Below the pieces are notes generated by a model. The model was not told the origin of the DNA, did not search any database, and saw only the letters and a program-made list of their open reading frames with translations. From positions 558,001 to 622,000 of the forward strand of contig NZ_CABHYG010000004.1 of the NCBI RefSeq assembly GCF_902170785.1: DNA of 64,000 nucleotides, given 5' to 3'. This DNA comes from Yersinia proxima (GTDB taxonomy: Bacteria; Pseudomonadota; Gammaproteobacteria; Enterobacterales; Enterobacteriaceae). Positions within the stretch are counted from its first letter, which is position 1. Every line of letters starts with the position of its first letter. A program made the position numbers and the translations under genes. This document shows, piece after piece, positions 31,829 to 42,134 of the stretch.

Positions 31829-33464
31829 ATTTGGCCACATTAACCATTAATTCAGGCATATCCATTGGTGGCAACATAACCTCAATGAATGCTAATTGCG
31901 GGCAATTTTCGATCTGTGCCAGCACCTGTTGCAGTTCATCAGCCTGCGTGACACGGCAGGTCAGTGAGGCTTTGTCCACAGCCAAGGCTTGTGGTAACTG
32001 CGTCCAATTCCACTCGGCAATATCGTTATAGGGTTGCTGCGGTCCATGAATAGCTCGCTCTACGGTGTAACCATGATTATTAAGCAGAAAAATAATAGGA
32101 GTTAAACCATCACGCAGCATCGACCCCAACTCCTGTATGGTAAGCTGTGCTGCACCATCCCCCACCAGCAATATGACTCTGCGTTGCGGTTGCGCCAATT
32201 GCGCGCCATAGGCTGCGGGCAAGCTAAAACCAATCGATCCCCACAATGATTGGGCGACAAAGGTACAGCCAGAAGGTAGACGCAGTGCGGCAGCCCCAAA
32301 ACTGGAGGTGCCTTGATCTGTCACCACAATATCGCCCGGCTGCAGGAAATATTGGATGTGATACCAAAAGGCTTGCTGGCTAAGGAGATTGTCTGACGGT
32401 AGCACGGGCATAGGATGAGTGATGACCGGTTGATGCCACTCCCCCTGTAAAGACAGACACAACTCGTGTAGCGCATTAACGGCGGCCAGCATCGGGATTT
32501 GACTAAAAACCTGACGCCCAATCCGCACCTGTTCAGGCTGAACATCAATACAATTATCCTGAGTAATATGTTGGCTGAATCCGGCGGTAATGGTATCGAC
32601 GAACCACACTCCGACGGTGATAAGCACATCGGCCTCTTCAATATATTCTCTGACGCTGGCATCACTGGCAGCTCCGGCATAAGTCCCGATGAACATCGGG
32701 TGAGTCTCATCCAGCAAGCCTTTCCCCATTAGCAATGTGGAATGCGGCAAGTTCACCTCTGCCAGCCAATGATTCAGTGCTTGTCGTGCACCAAATCTAT
32801 CGGCGAGAAAATCTGCCAATAACGCCACCCGGTGCGCCGACTGCAATTTTTCACGAGCTGCCTCAATAAAAGCCTGTAACGAGGTCGGGGATAACATCGG
32901 CTGAGACAGTGCTAACGCCCCAGATTGGCTGGTTAACTCCGCCTCTCCCACATCAGAGGGAAGCTGTAAATAGACCGGACGCCGTTGATAAAGTGCCGCC
33001 ACCAATAAGCGATCAATCTCAGACGCGGCATTTTCGGCAGTTAAGCTGGTATGCGCGCAAGCAACCTCTTTCGCCATCCGCGCGAAATGGTTGAAATCAC
33101 CATCGCCAAATGAATGATGTAATAATTCACCCGCTTTTTGCGAGCGCAGCGCCGGAGTGCCAACAATATGAATGATAGGAAGATATTCAGCAAAACTACC
33201 CGCGATACCATTAATAGCGCTTAACTCACCCACTCCTGTCGTGGTCAATAACGCCGCAGCAGGCATGACACGGGCATATCCATCAGCCGCATAAGCCGCG
33301 TTAAGTTCATTCGCGCATCCCATCCATTGGATAACCGGATGGCTGATGACATGATCCAAAAAGTGAAGATTGAAATCACCAGGGACACCAAATAGGTGCC
33401 TGATACCCACTTGTGCCAGTCGATCCAGTAAATAATCCGCTACCTTATAGTTGCTCACCATCAC
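31800..33464 (-). CDS. ipdC: Indolepyruvate/pyruvate decarboxylase-type ThDP enzyme
   Basis: 554 residues (553 if the second Met is used). N-terminal DYLLDRLAQVGIRHLFGVPGDFNLHFLDHV and the catalytic-Glu loop GCANELNAAYAADGYARV. Central domain near 200-340. The C-terminal ThDP motif begins GDGAAQLTIQELGSM and ends with NN after FLL. These match enterobacterial IpdC (tryptophan to indole-3-acetate route) and yeast-type pyruvate decarboxylase. Choice between the two substrates cannot be made by eye. Divergent from yghZ. Confidence 0.88.
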   Translation of the reverse strand: MMVSNYKVADYLLDRLAQVGIRHLFGVPGDFNLHFLDHVISHPVIQWMGCANELNAAYAADGYARVMPAAALLTTTGVGELSAINGIAGSFAEYLPIIHIVGTPALRSQKAGELLHHSFGDGDFNHFARMAKEVACAHTSLTAENAASEIDRLLVAALYQRRPVYLQLPSDVGEAELTSQSGALALSQPMLSPTSLQAFIEAAREKLQSAHRVALLADFLADRFGARQALNHWLAEVNLPHSTLLMGKGLLDETHPMFIGTYAGAASDASVREYIEEADVLITVGVWFVDTITAGFSQHITQDNCIDVQPEQVRIGRQVFSQIPMLAAVNALHELCLSLQGEWHQPVITHPMPVLPSDNLLSQQAFWYHIQYFLQPGDIVVTDQGTSSFGAAALRLPSGCTFVAQSLWGSIGFSLPAAYGAQLAQPQRRVILLVGDGAAQLTIQELGSMLRDGLTPIIFLLNNHGYTVERAIHGPQQPYNDIAEWNWTQLPQALAVDKASLTCRVTQADELQQVLAQIENCPQLAFIEVMLPPMDMPELMVNVAKSIQARNAAV

Positions 33465-33682
33465 TACACCGTCTCAATATTTATTGTTGGTAAATAAGTA
33501 TTGAGCAAATCATCAATAAATCTAATGTTTTTTAAATTATTAATTAGCTCGCACAGAATAAGGTTTTGCTGACAGGCACTTTCCCCGGTCACCGAATGTA
33601 AACTCTGTGATCACACCAGCGTTCGAAACCAGTGGAAACGCATACATTAAGGCGTTGTTTACTTTCATCAATAAGGGGCATC

Positions 33683-34672
33683 ATGGTCTATCAGGCAGCG
33701 TCCTCCCGCTATCAGGAGATGGAGTATCACCGTTGTGGCCACAGTGGATTAATGCTGCCAGCGATCTCTCTTGGCTTGTGGCATAACTTTGGTGACAGCA
33801 CCTTGTATGAGAATAGCCGCAACTTGATTCATCGCGCTTTTGATCATGGTATTACCCATTTTGATTTAGCCAATAACTATGGCCCACCGCCCGGTTCCGC
33901 CGAACTAAACTTTGGCCGAATCCTGCAACAAGACTTGCGCCCTTATCGCGATGAACTGATTATTTCATCCAAAGCGGGTTACACTATGTGGCCTGGCCCT
34001 TATGGTGATTGGGGTTCCAAGAAGTATCTGGTTGCCAGCATTAATCAAAGTTTGCAGCGGATGGGGCTGGACTATGTTGATATTTTCTATCACCACCGCC
34101 CAGACCCTAATACGCCATTGGAAGAGACGATGGCAGCACTGGATTTGCTGGTGCGCCAGGGTAAAGCCTTATATGTCGGCTTGTCCAATTACCCGGCAGC
34201 ACAAATGCGTCAGGCCTGTGAAATTCTGGAGCAACTCGGCACGCCTTGTCTGATTCATCAACCCAAATACTCCATGTTTGAGCGCTGGATTGAAACAGAT
34301 CTGCAAGATACACTGGACGAGTATGGTGTTGGATCTATTGCTTTCTCGCCGCTAGCAGGCGGTTTATTAACTGATCGCTATTTGGCCGGTATCCCATTGG
34401 ACTCACGGGCAGCCAGTGACAGTAAATTCCTGACTCCTGAGCAACTTTCAGCGGAAAAACTGGCTAAGGTTCGCCAATTGAATGAACTCGCGCTTGATCG
34501 TGGGCAGAAGTTGTCGCAAATGTCTTTAGCGTGGGTATTGCGGGGCGGGCGAGTGACGTCAGCACTGATCGGAGCAAGCAAAATCAATCAAATTGATGAT
34601 GCTGTGGGTATGTTAGCCAATACTGAATTCAGTGACGCAGAAATAGAAGCTATTGAAAATATATTAGTGTAA
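33683..34672 (+). CDS. yghZ: YghZ-type aldo/keto reductase
   Basis: 329 residues from ATG 33683 (AAGGGG just upstream). Aldo-keto reductase barrel with GITHFDLANNYGPPPGSAE, which contains the catalytic Asp and Tyr, then Lys in ISSKAGYTMWPGPYG and the His in YHHRPDPNTPLEETM. The NADPH site is near ALIGASKINQIDDAV. E. coli YghZ reduces methylglyoxal and glyceraldehyde-3-phosphate. Divergent from ipdC. Confidence 0.9.
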   Translation: MVYQAASSRYQEMEYHRCGHSGLMLPAISLGLWHNFGDSTLYENSRNLIHRAFDHGITHFDLANNYGPPPGSAELNFGRILQQDLRPYRDELIISSKAGYTMWPGPYGDWGSKKYLVASINQSLQRMGLDYVDIFYHHRPDPNTPLEETMAALDLLVRQGKALYVGLSNYPAAQMRQACEILEQLGTPCLIHQPKYSMFERWIETDLQDTLDEYGVGSIAFSPLAGGLLTDRYLAGIPLDSRAASDSKFLTPEQLSAEKLAKVRQLNELALDRGQKLSQMSLAWVLRGGRVTSALIGASKINQIDDAVGMLANTEFSDAEIEAIENILV

Positions 34673-34842
34673 ACGCTCTCTTTTTAAGCATTCAATAGGG
34701 GGCTAACGCTCCCTGTCAACATCTGCTCTATCCCCTCACAGATAAATCCTAAATCTTACATTTACAGTTTTATCCGAATCCCTGTAGCTGGCTTACTGTT
34801 TAAGATAGCGCCATAGCCTGTAAGGCCAGACAAGGATAAATA

Positions 34843-35271
34843 ATGTTAAAAACGGCCATGTTTAAATCAACAATGTTAAAGCTAAGCGTAGTGAGGCCGA
34901 GAAGGATAAAACCGCTGTTACTGATAACCATCTTAGCCTGGTTCCCGCTTATCCCGATGGCCAATGCCGAGAGTATTGAGCTGCTACCCGGTGTTTCACT
35001 ACAGATTGGTGAACAAGACCGCAGTGGTAATTATTGGGATGGTTATGACTGGCGTGACCGTCAATGGTGGCAAAATCATCAAGGACGAGATTTAGGCGAG
35101 CGTAATCGTCATGGTCATTACTGGGACGGTCACCGCTGGCAACACAAAGATTGGTGGAAAAAGAACTACTACTATCGTGATGGACACTATTGGAAATATG
35201 ATAAACATCATAAAAAACAGAGTAAAAAACATCATCGCGGCAAAGGCCATGATCACCATGACCATGATTAG
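34843..35271 (+). CDS. ypeC: YpeC-type DUF2502 periplasmic protein
   Basis: 142 residues. The first ~42 form a long signal peptide with cut after PMANA. The mature part has two YWDG-centred repeats (SGNYWDGYDWRDRQWWQ and HGHYWDGHRWQHKDWWK) and a third YYRDGHYWKYD. It ends in a His/Lys-rich tail (HHKKQSKKHHRGKGHDHHDHD-type) that could bind metal. In E. coli ypeC is also next to mntH. An internal Met at residue 7 or 11 may be the true start. Function unknown. Confidence 0.8.
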   Translation: MLKTAMFKSTMLKLSVVRPRRIKPLLLITILAWFPLIPMANAESIELLPGVSLQIGEQDRSGNYWDGYDWRDRQWWQNHQGRDLGERNRHGHYWDGHRWQHKDWWKKNYYYRDGHYWKYDKHHKKQSKKHHRGKGHDHHDHD

Positions 35272-35321
35272 ATGAGAATACCCCAGGCGAGTTTTTGTCC
35301 TTAGCTCGCCTTACTGATAAA

Positions 35322-36551
35322 TTAAATCAGGCTCACCAATAAGTAAGCATTCAATCCAATCACCACCAGTACAATCAGTTTCCCCAAAATCTGAATCAAT
35401 TTTGAGTTAACCATATCCCCCATCAATTCTTTATTGCCGGTAAAAGCCAACAGCGGCACTAACGCTAAAGCAATACCGAAACTCAGCAATACCTGACTCA
35501 TCACCAGTATGCGAGTGGCATCCATTCCCATCAAAATGACAATAAAGGAAGGCAACATAGTTACTGTTCGGCGCACCCAAATAGGGATGTAAAACCGCAC
35601 AAACCCCTGCATAACCACTTGTCCAGCCAAGGTTCCGACCACGGTTGATGACAGCCCGGCGGCAACTAAACTCAAACCAAATATAGTCGCAGCAGCATTA
35701 CCCAATAGGGGTTGTAGCGTTAAATAGGCTTGTTCAATTTCCGCAATACTGCCATAACCGTTGAAGTGGAAAGCGGCAGCTGCCGTCGCCATCATCGCCA
35801 AATTGACGAAACCCGCAATCGTCATGGCAATGGCTACATCTAATTTTGTTGAGGCGTAACGATCAGCTTTGGAATTTTCCCCGGCGGTTTGCGTCAATGA
35901 TGAATGCAGATAGATAACGTGCGGCATTATAGTTGCGCCCAAGACCCCGGCGGCTAAAAATACAGCATCGCGGTTAGGAAGATCCGGGATTAACATCCCA
36001 CGGCCTAAGGCTGCTATCTCTGGGCGTGAGAAGACAAGTTCTACAATATAAGCTGCAGCGACAAACAGCAGCAGGCCACCAATCACTAACTCTAATGGCT
36101 TTTGCCCACGCTTTTGTAGCATCAATATAAGGAAGGTCGCGATACCCGTAAGTACCGCCCCCTCAAGCAGCGTCACGCCCAAGAGCAATTTGAACCCAAT
36201 CGCCGCCCCAATAAACTCAGCCAGGTCTGTCGCCATCGCAATAATTTCGGCTTGCACCCAGTAAGCCCACACCGCAGGGCGCGGAAAGCGGTCACGAATA
36301 TGTTCAGCCAGATTTTTGCCGGTAGCAATACCGAGCTTGGCGGAAAGGAGTTGGATAAGCATAGCCATAAAATTGGCCCAAACCACGACCCATAATAAGG
36401 TATAGCCAAAGGAAGCACCGGCCTGAATATTGGTGGCAAAGTTGCCGGGGTCGATATAGCCGATAGCCGCGATAAAAGCAGGCCCCATCAGGGAGAGTTT
36501 GATTCTCCTTGATGTACGGGGGGGCGTATCGACAACACGACTATTCAACAT
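35322..36551 (-). CDS. mntH: NRAMP manganese/proton symporter
   Basis: 409 residues with eleven hydrophobic helices. The NRAMP metal-site motif [12 protein letters not shown] is in helix 1 and the helix 6 [11 protein letters not shown] supplies the Met/His pair. [20 protein letters not shown] is the family consensus transport motif. It imports Mn2+ and Fe2+. A perfect Fur-type palindrome lies 59 bp upstream. No MntR box is obvious. Confidence 0.95.
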   Translation of the reverse strand: MLNSRVVDTPPRTSRRIKLSLMGPAFIAAIGYIDPGNFATNIQAGASFGYTLLWVVVWANFMAMLIQLLSAKLGIATGKNLAEHIRDRFPRPAVWAYWVQAEIIAMATDLAEFIGAAIGFKLLLGVTLLEGAVLTGIATFLILMLQKRGQKPLELVIGGLLLFVAAAYIVELVFSRPEIAALGRGMLIPDLPNRDAVFLAAGVLGATIMPHVIYLHSSLTQTAGENSKADRYASTKLDVAIAMTIAGFVNLAMMATAAAAFHFNGYGSIAEIEQAYLTLQPLLGNAAATIFGLSLVAAGLSSTVVGTLAGQVVMQGFVRFYIPIWVRRTVTMLPSFIVILMGMDATRILVMSQVLLSFGIALALVPLLAFTGNKELMGDMVNSKLIQILGKLIVLVVIGLNAYLLVSLI

Positions 36552-36951
36552 TCAGTATTACCCTTGAAAAACTTACGGCTACTTTCTCTTATCTTTAATA
36601 ATATCTAAATGATAATAATTATCAAGCGCATTTAGAGGGATGAAACTTATCTCTCTGATAGCTAATACCGCATAATTTGCCGTGCCGTCATCGCCAGTTG
36701 TTGGTTTCTGAAAAATTGAGTTAACAGCTACATCGCAATTTTTCAGACCGAACGCTACAATTGCTCAAACTAGCATATTTACACTATCCCTGTAGCATAT
36801 TATTAACATCCTGTTTTTTGTGATCAACCCCGCTAATTTGTTTGCATTTATGAAAGTGAATTTCTATATTTGCAGACTACATCTCGTTTTTAATGTAGCC
36901 GTTACATAAAATGTCCACCAAAACCTAGCCTGCCTCTAATTTGGAGCACAC
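36552..36951. other. Divergent mntH/nupC control region
   Basis: 400 bp with a perfect Fur palindrome on the mntH side. On the nupC side a GTGATCAA half-site near 36820 hints at CRP control, but the other half is missing. No gene seen. Confidence 0.55.
36610..36624. promoter_or_regulatory. Fur box upstream of mntH
   Basis: TGATAATAATTATCA matches the 7-1-7 Fur consensus at all 14 arm positions and is a perfect palindrome. Confidence 0.85.
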
Positions 36952-38136
36952 ATGTCCCATATTCTACAGTTTGCGTTGGCCTTAGTCGTAGTGGCCATAC
37001 TCGCTCTAGTGATCTGTAAGGATCGTAAAAGCATCCGCATTCGGTTTGTTATTCAATTGTTGGTTATTGAGGTGCTGTTAGCGTACTTCTTCCTCCATTC
37101 GGAAGTTGGATTAGGTTTTGTGAAAGGATTCGCCGGTTTATTCGACAAGTTGCTTGGATTTGCCGCTACCGGTACCGATTTTGTCTTCGGCAATATGGGT
37201 GATAAAGGTCTCGCGTTCTTCTTCTTAAGAGTGCTATGCCCTATCGTCTTCATTTCTGCCCTGATTGGTATTCTGCAATATATTAAAGTTCTGCCGGTCG
37301 TTATTCGTATTATTGGTACTTTACTGTCCAAAATTAACGGTATGGGTAAGCTGGAATCATTTAACGCAGTCAGTTCACTGATTCTGGGCCAGTCTGAAAA
37401 CTTCATCGCCTATAAAGATATTTTGGGCAAAATGTCTGAAAAACGCATGTACACCATGGCAGCAACGGCAATGTCGACGGTTTCTATGTCGATAGTCGGT
37501 GCTTATATGTCAATGCTGGACGCGAAATTCGTGGTCGCAGCACTGGTGCTTAACATGTTCAGTACCTTTATTGTGTTGTCGTTAATCAACCCATATAAAG
37601 CTGAAGATGAAGAAGAGTTACAACTGAGCAACCTGCACGAAGGGCAGAGTTTCTTTGAAATGCTGGGTGAATACATCCTTGCTGGTTTTAAAGTTGCCAT
37701 TATCGTTGCAGCAATGCTGATTGGTTTCATTGCATTGATTGCTGCGATGAATGCTCTGTTCAGTCTGCTGTTTGGTATTAGCTTCCAGGGTATTCTGGGC
37801 TATGTCTTCTTCCCGTTTGCCTGGGTAATGGGTATCCCTGCTCATGAAGCCTTGCAAGTTGGCGGTATCATGGCAACCAAACTGGTTTCAAATGAATTTG
37901 TGGCCATGATGGACTTGCAGAAAGTGGCATCAGAATTGTCACCACGCAGTGTGGGTATTCTGTCCGTATTCCTGGTTTCATTCGCTAACTTCTCTTCCAT
38001 CGGTATCGTAGCTGGTGCGATTAAAGGCCTGAATGAACATCAAGGTAACGTCGTTTCTCGCTTTGGCTTGAAACTCCTGTACGGCTCTACGCTGGTCAGT
38101 GTGCTGTCCGCTTCTATCGCGGGCCTGGTGCTCTAA
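36952..38136 (+). CDS. nupC: Nucleoside/proton symporter NupC
   Basis: 394 residues (E. coli 400). Concentrative nucleoside transporter with about 10 helices. [18 protein letters not shown] holds the conserved Q/E nucleoside-binding loop. [26 protein letters not shown] is the second binding hairpin, and [18 protein letters not shown] the third. Imports pyrimidine and adenine nucleosides. Ends with a strong terminator. Confidence 0.95.
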   Translation: MSHILQFALALVVVAILALVICKDRKSIRIRFVIQLLVIEVLLAYFFLHSEVGLGFVKGFAGLFDKLLGFAATGTDFVFGNMGDKGLAFFFLRVLCPIVFISALIGILQYIKVLPVVIRIIGTLLSKINGMGKLESFNAVSSLILGQSENFIAYKDILGKMSEKRMYTMAATAMSTVSMSIVGAYMSMLDAKFVVAALVLNMFSTFIVLSLINPYKAEDEEELQLSNLHEGQSFFEMLGEYILAGFKVAIIVAAMLIGFIALIAAMNALFSLLFGISFQGILGYVFFPFAWVMGIPAHEALQVGGIMATKLVSNEFVAMMDLQKVASELSPRSVGILSVFLVSFANFSSIGIVAGAIKGLNEHQGNVVSRFGLKLLYGSTLVSVLSASIAGLVL

Positions 38137-38155
38137 GTACCAGAAAAAAATCGTT

Positions 38156-38181
38156 AAAAAGGCGCTACGGCGCCTTTTTTT
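38156..38181 (+). terminator. nupC terminator
   Basis: AAAAAGGCGC / TACG / GCGCC then a T run: a UUCG-like stable tetraloop and a classic intrinsic terminator. Confidence 0.92.
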
Positions 38182-38305
38182 ATGCCTGAGATTCGGGGAT
38201 GAGTTATTTGCTTAGGGAATAAGTTTTAGGAAGTTAAAAATGAGACTATAGGTAAATAAGACAGGTATACAGGGAATGGTATTGGGGTATTAGGATTCTA
38301 TATAA

Positions 38306-38420
38306 TGGTGGATCGTGCGGGATTACTCGGCCGCTGGCCTCGCCCTTCGGGTCAACGCTAGCGCGTTGCTGTCTCGCTTCGCTCGGCTCGAACCTGAACG
38401 CAGGGTCTCATCCACACGAT
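38306..38420 (-). pseudogene. tRNA-Lys-like 3' remnant
   Basis: The sequence TATATAATGGTGGATCGTGCGGGATT repeats, with one change, the 3' end and downstream flank of the real tRNA-Lys at 38477. Beyond GGGATT it diverges into a GC-rich stretch of short hairpins (CGCCCTTCGGG, GCTAGCGC) and ends in ATCCACACGAT. It cannot fold as a full tRNA. I read it as a decayed partial duplication, of a type I recall downstream of other enterobacterial tRNA genes. Confidence 0.55.
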
Positions 38421-38476
38421 ATTGTGTAGTATGCAATTTCAGAGTTTGGGGGAAGTTGCTGAGGTACTGGATATAA

Positions 38477-38552
38477 TGGTGGGTCGTGCGGGATTCGAAC
38501 CTGCGACCAATTGATTAAAAGTCAACTGCTCTACCAACTGAGCTAACGACCC
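38477..38552 (-). tRNA. tRNA-Lys (TTT)
   Basis: 76 nt, acceptor GGGTCGT paired with ACGACCC, anticodon loop CTTTTAA, T loop GGTTCGAATCC, encoded CCA. It follows tRNA-Val on the same strand, as in the E. coli valU-lysV operon next to gltX. Confidence 0.97.
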
Positions 38553-38578
38553 ATTATATAATTTTGAAAGCAAAGAAG

Positions 38579-38654
38579 TGGTGGGCGATACCAGATTCGA
38601 ACTGATGACCCCCTCCGTGTAAAGGAGATGCTCTACCAACTGAGCTAATCGCCC
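38579..38654 (-). tRNA. tRNA-Val (TAC)
   Basis: 76 nt, acceptor GGGCGAT paired with ATCGCCC, anticodon loop TTTACAC, T loop AGTTCGAAT, encoded CCA. Only one tRNA-Val is present here, where E. coli has three. Confidence 0.97.
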
Positions 38655-38674
38655 CGCCGTGTTGTTGGAGTCGC

Positions 38675-38702
38675 ATTATAGGGATAGTTCGAAGTGAGTC
38701 AA
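38675..38702 (-). promoter_or_regulatory. Promoter of the tRNA-Val/Lys operon
   Basis: On the minus strand: -35 TTGACT, 16-bp spacer, -10 TATAAT, then a GC-rich discriminator GCGACTCC typical of stringently controlled stable-RNA promoters. Confidence 0.85.
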
Positions 38703-38825
38703 CGGTTTTTAAAACGAAAACAATCGTTCGCCGCAAATTTAAACAGGATGCGATATTTATCACCGCTATGGGCGTTTCTTTAGCCGGATCTGTTTGTAAT
38801 CATCAATTGCATATCGGTAACATCG

Positions 38826-38853
38826 TTGAGGAATTGTCTCAGGGTGGTAGAAT
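38826..38853 (+). promoter_or_regulatory. Candidate gltX promoter
   Basis: -35 TTGAGG, 16-bp spacer, -10 TAGAAT, 75 bp upstream of the gltX start. Confidence 0.55.
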
Positions 38854-38928
38854 GTCGCCTACTTTTTCGAAATTCGAGCAACAGCCAGCTTTTGCTGGTC
38901 GGCGTAGCGTAATAAGGCATCGAACCCA

Positions 38929-40344
38929 ATGAAAATCAAAACCCGTTTTGCACCCAGCCCTACCGGCTATCTCCACGTTGGTGGCGCGCGCACCGCGCTG
39001 TATTCCTGGTTATTCACCCGCCATTTCGGTGGTGAATTTGTTTTGCGTATTGAAGATACCGATCTTGAGCGCTCAACTCAGGAAGCCATCGACGCCATTA
39101 TGGACGGTATGAACTGGCTGAATCTGGATTGGGATGAAGGCCCGTATTTCCAAACCAAACGTTTTGATCGCTACAATGCGGTGATCGACCAAATGTTGGA
39201 AAATGGCACTGCATATAGATGCTATTGCTCTAAAGAGCGTTTGGATGAATTGCGCGAAACCCAAATGGCCAACGGTGAGAAGCCGCGCTACGATGGTCGC
39301 TGCCGCGATAGCCAGTGTACCCACAGTGCTGATGAACCTTCGGTGGTGCGTTTTCGTAACCCGCAGGAAGGCTCAGTTATTTTCGATGATAAAATCCGTG
39401 GCCCAATCGAATTCAGCAACCAAGAGTTGGATGACTTAATTATCCGTCGTACCGATGGCTCACCAACTTATAACTTCTGCGTAGTCGTTGATGACTGGGA
39501 TATGGAAATCACTCACGTTATCCGTGGTGAAGACCATATCAACAACACCCCTCGCCAGATTAACATTCTGAAAGCATTGGGCGCGCCCGTTCCTGAATAT
39601 GCCCACGTTTCAATGATTCTGGGTGATGACGGCAAAAAACTGTCTAAACGTCATGGTGCAGTCGGCGTGATGCAATACCGTGATGACGGCTATCTGCCAG
39701 AAGCCCTGCTGAACTATTTAGTTCGCCTGGGTTGGTCGCATGGTGATCAGGAGATTTTCTCTGTTGCTGAGATGACCGAGCTATTCACCCTGGATGCGGT
39801 GAGTAAATCCGCCAGTGCTTTCAATACTGAAAAACTGCAATGGCTGAACCACCACTATATCAATAGCCTGCCACCAGAGCAGGTTGCCGTTCACCTGTCA
39901 TGGCAGGTTGAGCAGTTGAGTATTGATACTCGCAACGGCCCTGAATTGGTCGAAATCGTTAAACTATTGGGCGAGCGCTGTAAGACACTGAAAGAAATGG
40001 CTGAATCTTGCCGTTACTTCTATGAAGAATTTGATGAATTCGACGCAGATGCTGCGAAAAAACATTTGCGCCCTGTCGCACGCCAACCGCTGGAAGCGGT
40101 TAAGGCCAAACTGGCTGCCATCACCGAGTGGACTACTGAAAACGTTCACAATGCCATTCAGGGCACGGCTGATGAGTTGGGTGTAGGTATGGGCAAAGTT
40201 GGCATGCCATTGCGCGTAGCGGTCACTGGCGCTGGTCAATCACCAGGAATGGACGTCACCGTCCATGCTATCGGCCAGGCACGTTCACTGTCTCGTATTG
40301 ATAAAGCGCTCGCTTTTATCAGCGAACGTGAAGCGCAGCAATAA
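38929..40344 (+). CDS. gltX: Glutamyl-tRNA synthetase
   Basis: 471 residues, the E. coli length. Class I signatures: [18 protein letters not shown] (HIGH-type) at the start and KKLSKRHG (KMSKS-type) near residue 237. Zinc-binding type cysteines in CYCSKE...CRDSQCTH. Charges tRNA-Glu. Flanked on both sides by tRNA genes, as in E. coli. Confidence 0.98.
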   Translation: MKIKTRFAPSPTGYLHVGGARTALYSWLFTRHFGGEFVLRIEDTDLERSTQEAIDAIMDGMNWLNLDWDEGPYFQTKRFDRYNAVIDQMLENGTAYRCYCSKERLDELRETQMANGEKPRYDGRCRDSQCTHSADEPSVVRFRNPQEGSVIFDDKIRGPIEFSNQELDDLIIRRTDGSPTYNFCVVVDDWDMEITHVIRGEDHINNTPRQINILKALGAPVPEYAHVSMILGDDGKKLSKRHGAVGVMQYRDDGYLPEALLNYLVRLGWSHGDQEIFSVAEMTELFTLDAVSKSASAFNTEKLQWLNHHYINSLPPEQVAVHLSWQVEQLSIDTRNGPELVEIVKLLGERCKTLKEMAESCRYFYEEFDEFDADAAKKHLRPVARQPLEAVKAKLAAITEWTTENVHNAIQGTADELGVGMGKVGMPLRVAVTGAGQSPGMDVTVHAIGQARSLSRIDKALAFISEREAQQ

Positions 40345-40361
40345 AATCAAATATAGTTATC

Positions 40362-40388
40362 AGGCGACTGAGTAAAGTCGCCTTTTTT
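40362..40388 (+). terminator. gltX terminator
   Basis: AGGCGACT / 6-nt loop / AGTCGCCT then TTTTT. Confidence 0.9.
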
Positions 40389-40451
40389 ATGCTGTTTGCT
40401 CACTGATTTGGCGGCTTTTTCAGCGCTTGGCGTGAGAAATAGAATTAGCCG

Positions 40452-40480
40452 TTGACACTGTTTCAGGGGTTTCATATCAT
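40452..40480 (+). promoter_or_regulatory. Promoter of the tRNA-Ala array
   Basis: -35 TTGACA, 17-bp spacer, -10 TATCAT, followed by the GC-rich discriminator GCGCCCC, a stable-RNA promoter layout. Confidence 0.88.
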
Positions 40481-40514
40481 GCGCCCCGTTCACACGATTT
40501 ATTATGTGCGCATT

Positions 40515-40590
<76 letters not shown>

Positions 40591-40669
40591 AATTATCTTG
40601 TTTAATAAAGTCTTAGACTTGATAATCGGGTGACATGATAGATAAATCAGTACGAACAACCACATTTGT

Positions 40670-40745
<76 letters not shown>

Positions 40746-40824
40746 AATTATCTTGTTTAATAAAGTCTTAGACTTGATAATCGGGTGACATGATAGATAA
40801 ATCAGTACGAACAACCACATTTGT

Positions 40825-40900
<76 letters not shown>

Positions 40901-40911
40901 CTCTTTAAAAG

Positions 40912-40934
40912 ACCGGCCTATGGCCGGTTTTTTG
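40912..40934 (+). terminator. Terminator of the tRNA-Ala array
   Basis: ACCGGCC / TAT / GGCCGGT then TTTTT. Confidence 0.9.
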
Positions 40935-41008
40935 CTTTTTAGCATTTATCATAATCATTCTCCGCTGCTATCCTGCTCCAAACACATTGATTACCGAGGA
41001 AACAGGCA

Positions 41009-41569
41009 ATGAACCAGCAGCAACAAATCATTGAATGGCTACGTGCAGACCCCTACCGGATGCAAGCATTGTCTATTGCCCGTGAACTTCAGTTAAACCA
41101 ATGGTGTCTGGCCGCAGGATTTGTCCGTAATCTGGTGTGGGATAAGCGACATGGATACCTTTCCTCTACCCCACTTAATGATATTGATTTAGTCTATTTC
41201 GATGAACAAGATGCCAGTGAGCAGCATGATTTACAGCTCGAAGAACAACTTAATCACACAACTTCAGCCCTGCACCCGTCATTCCCGTGGTCAGTCAAAA
41301 ATCAAGCCAGAATGCACCTGCGCAGTGGTCGCTGGCCTTACACCAGTACAGAAGATGCCATTAGCTATTGGGTCGAGGTGGAAACAGCGATTGGGGCCTG
41401 CCTTAAAGAAAATGGTGATATTGAACTGGTCGCCCCATTCGGTTTGTCTGCCTTATTTAGTCAAACCATTACGCTGAATACTAAAAACGGTGAAATTGAT
41501 ACTTACTACCAGCGGGTCAACAGCAAAGGGTGGCAACAGCATTGGCCGCAACTGCAATTGGTGGTTTAG
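41009..41569 (+). CDS. Nucleotidyltransferase-like family protein (PF06042 type)
   Basis: 186 residues. The pattern LNQWCLAAGFVRNLVWDKRHGY...LNDIDLVYFDEQD has the G-x-x-R-x-x-x-W and D-x-D layout of the nucleotidyltransferase superfamily. YTSTEDAISYWVEVETAIGACL and APFGLSALFSQTI complete the family pattern. Function is unknown. Monocistronic, behind ACCGAGGAAAC. Confidence 0.75.
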   Translation: MNQQQQIIEWLRADPYRMQALSIARELQLNQWCLAAGFVRNLVWDKRHGYLSSTPLNDIDLVYFDEQDASEQHDLQLEEQLNHTTSALHPSFPWSVKNQARMHLRSGRWPYTSTEDAISYWVEVETAIGACLKENGDIELVAPFGLSALFSQTITLNTKNGEIDTYYQRVNSKGWQQHWPQLQLVV

Positions 41570-41717
41570 AACCTGGATTTAACGCTTATAAAACCATCAA
41601 GTGATAGGTTACTGATTAGCAAGTGATAAGATTGTGTAAAACCCCGCTGAAAGGCTAAAGATTAATATCCTTCACGTCGATAAATATTATTCCACCCACG
41701 TTTTCTAAGGAATAATG

Positions 41718-42059
41718 ATGTCGAATACTATCTCTACAGCATCAGTGTCAGTAAGTAGTAGCAGCTCTTCGGATAGCAGTACCGCCGCACAGATTAAATC
41801 TCTTAATCAAGAGATCCAAAAACTGACCGAAAAGTTAAGTACCTTAAAAGACTCTGGTTTAACTGCTGATGAGTTGCAAAAACAACAGCAACAAATTCAG
41901 AGCCAAATAGCAGCACTGCAAGCTCAGGTTGCTCGTATTGAGGCACAGGCGGCGGAAAAAGCCAAAGAAGGTAAAGACGATACAACCAGCGCGAGTACAC
42001 CTACAGGTGATGGGGTAAACCGCCCTTCTGCTCAAAACCAGATTGACGTTTATATTTAA
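41718..42059 (+). CDS. FlxA-like coiled-coil protein
   Basis: 113 residues from the second of two adjacent ATGs, which has AAGG seven bases upstream. An N-terminal Ser/Thr-rich segment (about 1-25) precedes a heptad-patterned coiled coil (IKSLNQEIQKLTEKLSTLKDS, then QQQIQSQIAALQAQVARIEAQ). The tail is polar. Resembles FlxA, a protein under flagellar sigma-28 control in E. coli, but no flagellar genes are near and no sigma-28 promoter is obvious. Confidence 0.7.
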   Translation: MSNTISTASVSVSSSSSSDSSTAAQIKSLNQEIQKLTEKLSTLKDSGLTADELQKQQQQIQSQIAALQAQVARIEAQAAEKAKEGKDDTTSASTPTGDGVNRPSAQNQIDVYI

Positions 42060-42134
42060 TGAAGTTTGTGCCCTACAAAATAAGACTATGGCGATGATCT
42101 GCGACTGTTCATCGCCATATTTAAGTCTAAAAAA

